This document shows positions 8,023 to 14,895 of a stretch of DNA of 23,334 bases, in pieces (the stretch's first letter is position 1; every line of letters begins with the position of its first letter). This DNA comes from JAVKFY01 sp040223615. Its GTDB lineage: Bacteria > Pseudomonadota > Alphaproteobacteria > GCA-2731375. Position numbers and translations under genes: made by a program. The notes under the pieces were generated by a model. It was not told where the DNA came from. It ran no database searches and was given only the letters and a program-made list of their open reading frames with translations. The stretch covers positions 1 through 23,334 of the forward strand of contig JAVKFY010000042.1 of assembly GCA_040223615.1 (NCBI GenBank), given 5' to 3'.

Positions 8023-8088
8023 CCCGGATGGAACGACGTGCAATCCGGGTATGCCGCTCCCGGATTTGGCTCCGCTACATCCGGGCTA
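8020..8088. repeat. Double-hairpin inverted repeat holding both convergent stop codons
   Basis: TAGCCCGGATG (8020-8030) is exactly inverted at 8078-8088 (CATCCGGGCTA). Inside are two smaller hairpins, CCCGGAT (8023-8029)/ATCCGGG (8043-8049) and CCCGGAT (8059-8065)/ATCCGGG (8079-8085). The upstream plus-strand gene ends with the TAG of the left arm, and the minus-strand acetyltransferase ends with the TAG of the right arm. The form GTAGCCCGGATG is a widespread bacterial intergenic palindrome. It probably ends or insulates both convergent transcripts, although no T-run is present. Confidence 0.8.
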
Positions 8089-8559
8089 CGACAGCGCCAA
8101 CTCCATGAACCGGGCGCCGGGGATCGGGTTGTGGCAGTACGCCTCGATGTCGACGAAACCGAATTTGCGGTACAGCCCGATGGCCGCGTCGTGATGGCCG
8201 GGGACGGTGTCGAGGCGCATCGCCCGGTAGCCCGCCGCCTGCGCGGTTTCGACCAGCCGTGCCACAAGCTTCACGCCAAGCCCATGCCCACGCGCGGCCG
8301 GCGCCAGGTAAAGCCGCTTCATTTCGCAGACACCTTCACCGAGATCGCGCAGGCCCACGGCGCCGACCGGCTCGCCGTCGAGCCGCGCCAGCAGCAGCGC
8401 ACCGGCCGGGGCTGCGTACGTGCCGGGGAAGTCGGCCAGCTCGGCCTCGAAATCCTGGAACCCGAGGTCGAAGCCGAGCGAGTCGGCATAGGCGCGGAAC
8501 ATCGCCTTCACCGCCGCCAGGTCGCCCGGCGACGCCGCCGGTGCGACAGACGCGCTCAC
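8086..8559 (-). CDS. GNAT-family N-acetyltransferase
   Basis: A small GNAT-fold acetyltransferase, 157 residues, expected to move an acetyl group from acetyl-CoA to an amine. The acetyl-CoA loop is seen as RGHGLG (90-95) after the beta-strand EMKRLYLAP, followed by the GHHDAAIGLYRKFGF segment (121-135) of the C-terminal half. A GTG start at 8559 is preferred: it overlaps the upstream phzF-like stop by four bases (GTGA), so translation is coupled. Longer frames reading upstream only antisense-shift through the phzF-like gene. It is the last gene of a three-gene operon behind a class-V PLP enzyme and a PhzF-like protein, suggesting it acetylates a product or toxic intermediate of that pathway; the substrate is not known. 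Confidence 0.85.
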   Translation of the reverse strand: MSASVAPAASPGDLAAVKAMFRAYADSLGFDLGFQDFEAELADFPGTYAAPAGALLLARLDGEPVGAVGLRDLGEGVCEMKRLYLAPAARGHGLGVKLVARLVETAQAAGYRAMRLDTVPGHHDAAIGLYRKFGFVDIEAYCHNPIPGARFMELALS

Positions 8560-9350
8560 ACCTCGATCTCGCCGGCCATGTAGAAGGCGCAGTCGCCGGC
8601 CAGCACCACGCGCTCGCCCGCTACCTGGCAGAACAGTTCGCCGCCGCGCGCCGAGACCTGACGCGCATGCACCTCGTCGCGCCCCAGCTTGGCCGCCCAG
8701 TGGGGCGCGATGGTGCAATGCGCCGAGCCGGTCACCGGGTCCTCGTTCACGCCCGAGGCCGGCCCGAAGAAGCGCGACGCGCAGTCCGACCCGTCGCCCG
8801 GCGCGGTTGCGATGGCGTTGCTGTTGAGCTTCAGCATGGCACCGAAGTCAGGCGTCAGCGCCCGCACCTCCGCCTCGCTTGCATAGACCAGCATGAAATA
8901 GCGCGCGCCGTGCACCTCGCGCACCCGATAGGTCTCCACCGGCTTGCCGCCGACCGCCGCGACGACCTCGGCCGGCACCTCGCCCGGCTCGGTCGGGATC
9001 GCCGGGAAGTCCATCGCCAGCCGCTCGCCCTCGCGCCGCACGGTCAGCGTGCCGGACAGCGTCTCGAACGCGACCTGCTCGCGCCCCGGCTCCAGCTTGT
9101 TGAGGATCAAGTGCGCCGTCGCCAGCGTGGCATGGCCGCATAGGTTCACTTCCAGCGCCGGCGTGAACCAGCGCAGGTGATACCCCTCGCCCTGCGGCAC
9201 GATGAAAGCGGTCTCCGACAGGTTGTTCTCCAGCGCGATGGCCTGCAGCGTGGCGTCGTCCGGCCAGCTCTCCAGCGGACAGATCGCGGCCGGATTGCCG
9301 CCGAACAGCCGGCTGGTGAAGGCATCGATCTGGTACAGCGGGATCGTCAT
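8556..9350 (-). CDS. PhzF-family isomerase/epimerase-like protein
   Basis: A 264-residue protein of the PhzF/YddE family, which shares the two-lobed fold of diaminopimelate epimerase. Seen are NPAAICPL near the N-terminus, the catalytic glutamate Glu46 in NNLSETAF, LCGHAT with His73, and the second-lobe NEDPVTGSAHC motif with Asp204. These match the Glu/His/Asp set used by PhzF for proton shuttling. Cys71 and Cys212 occupy positions where proline or DAP epimerase relatives have catalytic cysteines, though PhzF-type chemistry does not need them. Its start is ten bases after the class-V enzyme stop and its end overlaps the GNAT gene by four bases. No phenazine genes accompany it, so a role in phenazine synthesis is not indicated; isomerisation of an amino-acid-derived compound is a reasonable inference. 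Confidence 0.9.
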   Translation of the reverse strand: MTIPLYQIDAFTSRLFGGNPAAICPLESWPDDATLQAIALENNLSETAFIVPQGEGYHLRWFTPALEVNLCGHATLATAHLILNKLEPGREQVAFETLSGTLTVRREGERLAMDFPAIPTEPGEVPAEVVAAVGGKPVETYRVREVHGARYFMLVYASEAEVRALTPDFGAMLKLNSNAIATAPGDGSDCASRFFGPASGVNEDPVTGSAHCTIAPHWAAKLGRDEVHARQVSARGGELFCQVAGERVVLAGDCAFYMAGEIEV

Positions 9351-9360
9351 TGTCCTCTCC

Positions 9361-10530
9361 TCACGCCGCTTCGGCCTTGAGCAGCGCCTCGGTCGCCGCC
9401 GCCAGCCGGTCGATCTCGTCCAGTTCGTTGTAGACCTGCATCGACAGCCGGAACCACAGCCGATCGTCGCGCGCGATCACCGGTACCTCGATGTCATGCT
9501 GTTCCAGCAGCGCCGCGCGCAGCCGGTCGGCGGTTGCCTGGTTCGGGTCGCGCACCGACGGTAGCGGCGCCAACGCCATCGCCGCGGTCATCGCCGCCGG
9601 CGCGTGCAACGGTCCCTGCCATCTCGCCGCCAGCACCGCCGCGGCCTCGCGCGCCAGCGGGTGCATGTAGTCGTGCATCGCCTGCAAGCCGCCGAGCTCG
9701 TCGATGAACCCGAACGCCGCCTCGGTCGACAGCACGCCGGCCCAGTCGCGGGTGCCGACCCAGTCGAACTCGTCGGCGAAACCGTTGTCGAGACCCCATG
9801 AGATTACCGGCGGGTGCAGCCCGTCCTGGCGTTGCTTCGGCGCCCACAGCACGCCGCAGCCGCGCGGCGCGAACATCCACTTGTGCAGGTTGCCGACATA
9901 CCAGTCCGCCCCGGTCGCCGCGATGTCGAGCCTGATCTGGCCCGGCGCGTGCGCCCCGTCGACCAGCACCGCGACGCCGGCGGCGTGACAGATCCGGCTG
10001 ATCTCGGCCAGCGGCAGGAGCAGCGCGGTATGCGAAGTGATGTGGTCGACCACCGCGATCCGCGTCTTCGGGCTCAAGGCGGCCTTGAATGCGTCCAGCA
10101 CCTGCTGCTCGTCTTCGACAGGGAACGGCAGCGAGAAGGTCTTCACCGCCGCGCCTGTCGTGCGTGCGACATAGGTCGCGGTGTGGGCGACCGCGCCATA
10201 GGTGTGGTCGTTGACCAGGATCTCGTCGCCCTCGGCGAACGGGAAGGAACGCAGCACGGCGTTGATGCCGGCCGTCGCGTTGTCGACGAACACCAAATCC
10301 TCGCCGGCCACGCCGAGCCGTTCGCCCACCCGCTCCGCCGCCTGCCGCAGCAGCGGCTTCAGCCGATGGAACATGAACCGCGCCGGATGCCGTTCGATTT
10401 CCGCGCGCCAGTCGGCCTGCGCCCGCATCACCGCCTTCGGCGCCACGCCCACGGTGCCGTGGTTCAGGTAGGTCGCGCCGTCGTCCAGCGGGAACAGCGC
10501 GCGGGCCGGCTTGCCAAAAGTGATGCTCAT
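9361..10530 (-). CDS. Class-V PLP enzyme, isopenicillin-N-epimerase-like
   Basis: A 389-residue fold-type-I PLP enzyme. The ATG at 10530 is chosen because GGAGG precedes it at five bases; a TTG four codons upstream lies within that site. Features: YLNHGTVGVAP (21-31), DNATAGIN (83-90), His163 in VDHITSHTA, Asp191 and His194 (DGAHAPG), Schiff-base Lys217 (GNLHKWMFAP), and the WVGTRDW motif characteristic of the CefD (isopenicillin N epimerase)-like branch. The C-terminal RLSMQVYNELDEIDRL corresponds to the segment shared by the two enzymes at 5702-8022. No beta-lactam synthesis gene is nearby, so an epimerase, lyase or aminotransferase acting on another amino acid is more likely. It heads the operon with the phzF-like and GNAT genes, divergent from the MocR regulator. 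Confidence 0.88.
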   Translation of the reverse strand: MSITFGKPARALFPLDDGATYLNHGTVGVAPKAVMRAQADWRAEIERHPARFMFHRLKPLLRQAAERVGERLGVAGEDLVFVDNATAGINAVLRSFPFAEGDEILVNDHTYGAVAHTATYVARTTGAAVKTFSLPFPVEDEQQVLDAFKAALSPKTRIAVVDHITSHTALLLPLAEISRICHAAGVAVLVDGAHAPGQIRLDIAATGADWYVGNLHKWMFAPRGCGVLWAPKQRQDGLHPPVISWGLDNGFADEFDWVGTRDWAGVLSTEAAFGFIDELGGLQAMHDYMHPLAREAAAVLAARWQGPLHAPAAMTAAMALAPLPSVRDPNQATADRLRAALLEQHDIEVPVIARDDRLWFRLSMQVYNELDEIDRLAAATEALLKAEAA

Positions 10531-10542
10531 CGTCGCCTCCAA

Positions 10543-10571
10543 TTGTCCTGGCGAAATCGAGGCAGTATAGG
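10543..10571 (+). promoter_or_regulatory. Possible mocR-type regulator promoter
   Basis: TTGTCC (10543-10548, 4/6) and TATAGG (10566-10571, 4/6) are 17 bases apart on the plus strand, 43 bases before the GTG start at 10614. Transcription from about 10578 would pass through the inverted ACAAT/ATTGT and the palindrome at 10606-10620. Moderate matches only. Confidence 0.35.
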
Positions 10572-10597
10572 TACAATCGCCATATTGTTTCGGTCAA
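10564..10597 (-). promoter_or_regulatory. Possible promoter of the class-V enzyme/phzF/GNAT operon
   Basis: On the minus strand TATACT (10564-10569) is 5/6 to the -10 consensus and TTGACC (10592-10597) is 5/6 to the -35. The 22-base spacer is too long for normal sigma70 contact, which fits a promoter needing an activator or a mis-identified -35. ACAAT (10573-10577) and ATTGT (10584-10588) form an inverted pair within the spacer. Confidence 0.3.
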
Positions 10598-10605
10598 TGA
10601 GAACA

Positions 10606-10620
10606 TTGTCACGGTGACAA
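10606..10620. promoter_or_regulatory. Perfect palindrome over the MocR start codon, candidate operator
   Basis: TTGTCAC-G-GTGACAA is a perfect inverted repeat with seven-base arms and a one-base centre. The right arm begins with the GTG start codon at 10614. Dimeric GntR-type wHTH domains bind such dyads, so this could be an autoregulatory site covering the ribosome-binding region. ATTGTC also occurs at 10542-10547 and ATTGT at 10584-10588 in the same divergent interval. Confidence 0.5.
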
Positions 10621-11975
10621 CTTATCAACCAGCCCTGCGCGACGACGCCGTTCCACGCTATCAGGCGCTGGCCGACGCCATCGAGCGAGATATCGTCGCC
10701 GGCCGCCTTGGCGCCGGCCAGCGCCTGCCGCCGCAGCGCGACCTGGCCTTTCGACTGGGCGTGACGGTCGGCACCGTCGGCCGCGCCTACGCCATCGCAT
10801 TGCGCCGGGGACTGTTGAGCGCGCATGTCGGGCGCGGCACCTTCGTCGCCGAGCCGGCGGAGCGCGACGGCGACGGCCCGGTCGATCTCGCCCGCAACGC
10901 ACCGCCGCCTGGCCTCGCCGCGTCGGTGCTGGCGGAGAGCCTGCGAACGCTGGCCGAAGCGCCGGAGCTGGCCGAACTGATGGACTACATGCCGGAAGGC
11001 GGTCATCCGGCGCACCGCGCCGCCGGCGCCCGCTGGATCGCCCGCAGCGGCCTTCAGGTCACCGGCGATCAGGTCATCGCCACCGGCGGCGTGCAGCAGG
11101 CGCTCGCCCTGGTGCTGGCCAGCGGGCTCGCCGGTGACCGCCCGATACTACTGGAGAACCTGACCTATTTCGGCCTGATCGAAGCCGCCGGGCAGCTACG
11201 TCAGAGCTGCGAGGCGGTCGCCATCGACGCGGAGGGCGTGCTGCCCGACGCGCTCGACGCCGCCGCGCGGCGCACCGGCGCGAAGCTGGCGATGCTGGTG
11301 CCGACGGTGCACAACCCGACCACCGCGATCATGTCGGCCGGGCGCCGCGCCGAGATCGCAGAAGTCGCACGCCGCCACGACCTGATCCTGGTCGAGGACG
11401 ACGCCTACGGCTTCCTGCCGACGAAGCGCCCCGCCCCGCTGGCGACCCACGCGCCGGAGCGCACCATCTACCTCGCCGGCTTCGCCAAATGCCTGACGCC
11501 GGGCCTGCGGGTCGGCTGGCTGTCGGCACCGCCGGACCTGCTGCGCCGGCTCGCCGATACGCAGCGCGCGCTGACCATCGCCCACTCCGCGATCCCGCAA
11601 CGGCTGGCCGCCGACTGGATCGACAATGGCGGTGCCGACCGGCTGCTGACCTGGCAGCGCGCCGAGGCCGACGCGCGCCAGGCCATGGCACGGGAGACAC
11701 TGTCCGGACTGAGCTGGCGCACCACGCCCGGCGCCTGGCATGGCCTGCTGTCGCTACCGACGCCGTGGCGCGCTGACGGTTTCGCCGCCGAGGCCCGCGC
11801 GCGTGGCATCGTGGTGATGCCCGCGCGCCAGTTCGCGGTTCGCCATGCGGCGGCGCCGGAAGCGGTGCGCCTCGCCCTCGGCAACCCGCCAACCCGCCAG
11901 CGTCTCGCCATCGCGCTCGACGCCATCGCCGACCTCGCCCGCCGCGTCCCGGCCCAGGGCGGCGCGATCATCTGA
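10614..11975 (+). CDS. MocR-type transcriptional regulator (GntR wHTH fused to aminotransferase domain)
   Basis: A 453-residue PLP-binding transcription factor. Residues about 10-80 form a GntR-type winged helix (PRYQALADAIERDIVAGRL, LPPQRDLAFRLGVTVGTV, GRGTFVAEP), then a fold-type-I aminotransferase-like domain follows: GGVQQAL (158-164), Asn234 (VHNPT), Asp262 and Tyr265 (EDDAYGF), Lys292 (FAKCLTPGLRVGW) and Arg299. All cofactor residues needed to hold PLP appear present. The start is GTG, within a palindrome. MocR proteins commonly control a divergent neighbour, here the class-V PLP enzyme/phzF/GNAT operon, in response to PLP or an amino-acid-PLP adduct. PdxR is a possible identity, but no pdxS/pdxT genes are near, so control of the adjacent operon is preferred. 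A plain class-I aminotransferase is excluded by the N-terminal DNA-binding domain. Confidence 0.92.
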   Translation: MTTYQPALRDDAVPRYQALADAIERDIVAGRLGAGQRLPPQRDLAFRLGVTVGTVGRAYAIALRRGLLSAHVGRGTFVAEPAERDGDGPVDLARNAPPPGLAASVLAESLRTLAEAPELAELMDYMPEGGHPAHRAAGARWIARSGLQVTGDQVIATGGVQQALALVLASGLAGDRPILLENLTYFGLIEAAGQLRQSCEAVAIDAEGVLPDALDAAARRTGAKLAMLVPTVHNPTTAIMSAGRRAEIAEVARRHDLILVEDDAYGFLPTKRPAPLATHAPERTIYLAGFAKCLTPGLRVGWLSAPPDLLRRLADTQRALTIAHSAIPQRLAADWIDNGGADRLLTWQRAEADARQAMARETLSGLSWRTTPGAWHGLLSLPTPWRADGFAAEARARGIVVMPARQFAVRHAAAPEAVRLALGNPPTRQRLAIALDAIADLARRVPAQGGAII

Positions 11976-11987
11976 CCGAACTGCGTC

Positions 11988-12036
11988 GTCATTCCAGGCA
12001 AGCGCAGGTCAAGCCCGGCATGACGGTGTTATTGAA
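11988..12036 (+). repeat. Short degenerate relative of the intergenic repeat
   Basis: The interval between the convergent regulator and thioesterase genes holds GTCAT (11988-11992) inverted at 12020-12024 (ATGAC). Its end, GGCATGACGGTGTTATTGAA, matches 18 of 20 positions with copy A at 25-44. The thioesterase stop codon (12029-12031) lies inside that matching stretch. It may be a shortened or decayed member. Confidence 0.5.
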
Positions 12037-12523
12037 CCTCGAACACCAGACACGTCGTCGCGCCATGCGCGTAGAGCTTGCCGTTCGCGTCCTCGACGCG
12101 CCCGGACGCGGTGGCGGTGCGGCGGCCGACATGTTCGGTCCAGGCGGTGCAGGTCAGCAGGCCGGTCGCGACCGTCACCGGCCGCACCAGGTTCACCTTC
12201 AGGTCCAGCGTCGTGTAGAGCCGGCCTTCGGGCAGCGCGCTGTGCACCGCCGAGCCCAGCGTCGCGTCCAGCAGCGACGTCGTCCAGCCCGCCTGCACGG
12301 TGCCGGCGACGTTGTAGTGGTCCGGCCCCGGCTCACCGGTGAAGGTCACGCGGCCCGCTTCGACCGCGACCAGCGCAAAGCGGTTGGCGACGCAGATCGG
12401 CGGCACCGGCATCTCGCCGTTCAGCGACGCGGTGAGGAACGCCAGCCCGCTCATCGTCGCCGCCGCCGCCCATCCCGGCGCCGGGTCGTCCCACGTGTAC
12501 TGGCGCGTATTTGTCACCGTCAT
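12029..12523 (-). CDS. PaaI-like hotdog-fold thioesterase
   Basis: A 164-residue protein of the hotdog thioesterase group, which hydrolyses acyl-CoA or aryl-CoA thioesters. The recognisable core is HYNVAGTVQAGWTTSLLDATLGSAVHS (starting at His69), with the helix carrying Asp86 in the position of the catalytic acidic residue of PaaI-type enzymes; later strands TLDLKVNLVRPV and GRRTATASGRVED fit the fold. The ATG at 12523 is preceded by AGAGG at suitable spacing. The gene is divergent from the MetE-like gene with 75 bases between them. Its last codons run into a repeat relic, so the C-terminus may have been shaped by that insertion. The substrate cannot be inferred. Confidence 0.82.
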   Translation of the reverse strand: MTVTNTRQYTWDDPAPGWAAAATMSGLAFLTASLNGEMPVPPICVANRFALVAVEAGRVTFTGEPGPDHYNVAGTVQAGWTTSLLDATLGSAVHSALPEGRLYTTLDLKVNLVRPVTVATGLLTCTAWTEHVGRRTATASGRVEDANGKLYAHGATTCLVFEVQ

Positions 12524-12537
12524 CGCCGACCTCTGAA

Positions 12538-12566
12538 TTGACCCTTCGCACCGGCTGGTGTGACAT
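12538..12566 (+). promoter_or_regulatory. Weak promoter-like pair before the MetE-like gene
   Basis: TTGACC (12538-12543, 5/6 to the -35) is 17 bases from TGACAT (12561-12566, 3/6 to the -10). This would start transcription about 25 bases before the ATG at 12599. A CACC/GGTG dyad lies in the spacer. The weak -10 keeps confidence low. Confidence 0.25.
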
Positions 12567-12598
12567 CAACCGCCAACCGGAACAACCGCGAGACGACG

Positions 12599-13714
12599 AT
12601 GAGCACCGCCAAGGCCGACCCGCCCTTCCGCGCCGAGCATGTCGGCAGCCTGCTGCGGCCGCAGCGCCTGAAGGAGGCCAACCGCGACCTGCGCCTCGAC
12701 CAGATCGACCAGGCCGCGTTCGATGCCGTGCTCGACGAATGCGTCACGGAGGCGGTGCGGCTGCAGGAGCGCACCGGCATGAAGGCGCTCACCGCTGGCG
12801 AGTATCATCGGACATCCTGGTTCGGCTTCTTCTTCGAGGCGCTGGACGGGTTCGAGCTGCGCGACGCGATCTTCCAGTTCCACGACGGCCACGGCCATGA
12901 CTTCACCTGGCAGACCTGCCACGCCGTCGCCCGCATGCGCCGCACCCACGGCATCTGCACCCACGAATACGAGCACGTCGCAGCCAAGACCGACCGCATC
13001 GCCAAGGTCACCATGCCGACGCCGAGCGCGGTGCATTTCTTCCGCGCCTCCGACCCGGCCGAGGCGTCGGTCTATCCCGACATGGACAAGTTCTGGGACG
13101 ACCTGGTGGCGATCTACCGCGCCGAGCTGATGGCGCTGGTCGAGCTCGGCTGCCGCTACGTGCAGTTCGACGAGGTGCCGCTGGCGATGCTGTGCGACCC
13201 GTCGATCCGCCAGCGGATTGCCGACGCCGGCCTCGACCCCGCGCATCTCACGGCGCAGTACGTCGCCGCGATCAACCGTGTCGTCGCCGACCGTCCCGAC
13301 GACATGACCGTCGCCATGCATCTCTGCCGGGGCAACTTCCGCTCGCGCTGGATGGCGCAGGGCGGCTACGAGCCGGTCGCCGAGGCGCTGTTCAACGACG
13401 TCGACGTCGACGCCTTCTTCCTGGAATATGACAGCGAGCGCGCCGGCGACTTCGCCCCGCTGCGCCACCTGCCCGAAAGCAAACGCGCAGTCCTTGGCCT
13501 GATCAGCACCAAATCGCCCGAGTTGGAGCCGGTCGACGAGGTCCGACGCCGGATCGACGAGGCGGCGAAGCTGGTGCCGCTGGAACGCCTGGCGCTGAGC
13601 CCGCAATGCGGCTTTGCCTCCGTCGCCGGCGGCAACGCCATCGACGCCGAAATGCAGGAAGCCAAGTTACGCCTGGTGGTCGAGGTGGCGGACAAGGTGT
13701 GGGGGAGCGCCTGA
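12599..13714 (+). CDS. MetE C-terminal-like (cobalamin-independent methionine synthase II family) methyltransferase
   Basis: A 371-residue protein matching only the catalytic C-terminal barrel of cobalamin-independent methionine synthase. The zinc ligands are visible: His241 and Cys243 (MHLCRGN), Glu276 (FFLEYDSE) and Cys337 (SPQCGF); the VQFDE motif with Asp191 and Glu192 corresponds to the homocysteine-contacting segment, and AEHVGSLLRP (12-21) is the family opening. An ATG at 12599 gives this opening; a GTG at 12560 would add 13 residues without family likeness. The N-terminal folate-cooperating half of MetE is absent, as is normal for this subfamily, which includes proteins using other methyl donors. 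The family assignment is firm, but acceptor and donor are unknown. It is probably monocistronic, followed by the repeat region. Confidence 0.9.
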   Translation: MSTAKADPPFRAEHVGSLLRPQRLKEANRDLRLDQIDQAAFDAVLDECVTEAVRLQERTGMKALTAGEYHRTSWFGFFFEALDGFELRDAIFQFHDGHGHDFTWQTCHAVARMRRTHGICTHEYEHVAAKTDRIAKVTMPTPSAVHFFRASDPAEASVYPDMDKFWDDLVAIYRAELMALVELGCRYVQFDEVPLAMLCDPSIRQRIADAGLDPAHLTAQYVAAINRVVADRPDDMTVAMHLCRGNFRSRWMAQGGYEPVAEALFNDVDVDAFFLEYDSERAGDFAPLRHLPESKRAVLGLISTKSPELEPVDEVRRRIDEAAKLVPLERLALSPQCGFASVAGGNAIDAEMQEAKLRLVVEVADKVWGSA

Positions 13715-13724
13715 TCGCACCTGG

Positions 13725-13896
13725 ATGCCCGGGTCAAGCCCACGGCTGTCCGGTTTAGACCTTCCGGGCCTGCCGCCCACCCCTCCACGTCTTTGCAAGC
13801 GCAGAGACGTGGATGGCCCGGACAAGCCGGGCCATGACGCGTTTTCTATGTTTTTCGATAGATTTGTCATGCCCCGACTTGTTCGGGGCATCCACG
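13725..13896 (-). repeat. Intergenic palindromic repeat, copy B
   Basis: Read on the minus strand, this segment aligns end to end with copy A (1-171) with about 24 differences and a one-base length change. Most changes cluster in the short spacer between the palindrome arms, while the stems and the distal third (GCTTGCAAAGACG and beyond) are kept. It starts 10 bases past the stop of the MetE-like gene. It is the main content of the gene-free interval 13715-14084. Confidence 0.88.
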
Positions 13897-13959
13897 TCCA
13901 GAAGCTGGACCAATCGGTTGCGGTCCTTCTGTCCGGTGCCGCCCGAAGCGGCGCAACCG
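13896..13959. repeat. Cluster of small hairpins in the repeat region
   Basis: Next to copy B, GTCCAG (13896-13901) pairs with CTGGAC (13905-13910) around AAG. A longer structure, CGGTTGC (13915-13921) with GCAACCG (13953-13959), encloses GCCGC (13938-13942)/GCGGC (13948-13952) around CCGAA. There is no T-run and no coding frame of note. Bases 13960-13994 show nothing recognisable. Confidence 0.5.
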
Positions 13960-13994
13960 CCTGATCGGCAATAGCGAAACGACGATCACCGCAA

Positions 13995-14030
13995 GCTTAA
14001 CCGGGCACCCGTGGATCAAATTTCGGGCAT
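13995..14030 (+). repeat. Distal fragment of the intergenic repeat
   Basis: GCTTAACCGG and the following bases to TCGGGCAT match the last 35 bases of copy A (137-171), in the same orientation as A and opposite to B, with a one-base indel and several changes. The palindromic part is absent. This shows the distal module can occur alone. Confidence 0.6.
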
Positions 14031-14054
14031 GAGGAACAGACAACAGAACGTCAT

Positions 14055-14073
14055 CCCCGGGCTTGACCCGGGG
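14055..14073. repeat. REP-like hairpin 3' of thiD
   Basis: CCCCGGG (14055-14061) pairs with CCCGGGG (14067-14073) around CTTGA, 12 bases beyond the thiD stop on the minus strand. Without a U-tract it is not a typical intrinsic terminator, but its place at the end of the long tol-to-thiD gene series suggests a transcript-end role. Confidence 0.55.
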
Positions 14074-14084
14074 ACCTCACGGCC

Positions 14085-14879
<795 letters not shown>

Positions 14880-14895
14880 TGCGATGCTCTTCGAA

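Noticed and set aside
8556..10530. Phenazine or beta-lactam synthesis cluster based on PhzF-like and CefD-like genes
   Set aside because: No other phenazine or beta-lactam genes are present; both families are broad and include many unrelated functions.
10614..11975. Identity as PdxR, the PLP synthesis regulator
   Set aside because: No pdxS or pdxT is adjacent, and the divergent partner is a different operon; MocR type is all that can be claimed.
13715..14084. CRISPR array or attachment site in the repeat region
   Set aside because: Repeats are not regularly spaced short units, there is no cas gene, integrase or tRNA, and the content matches dispersed intergenic palindromes.
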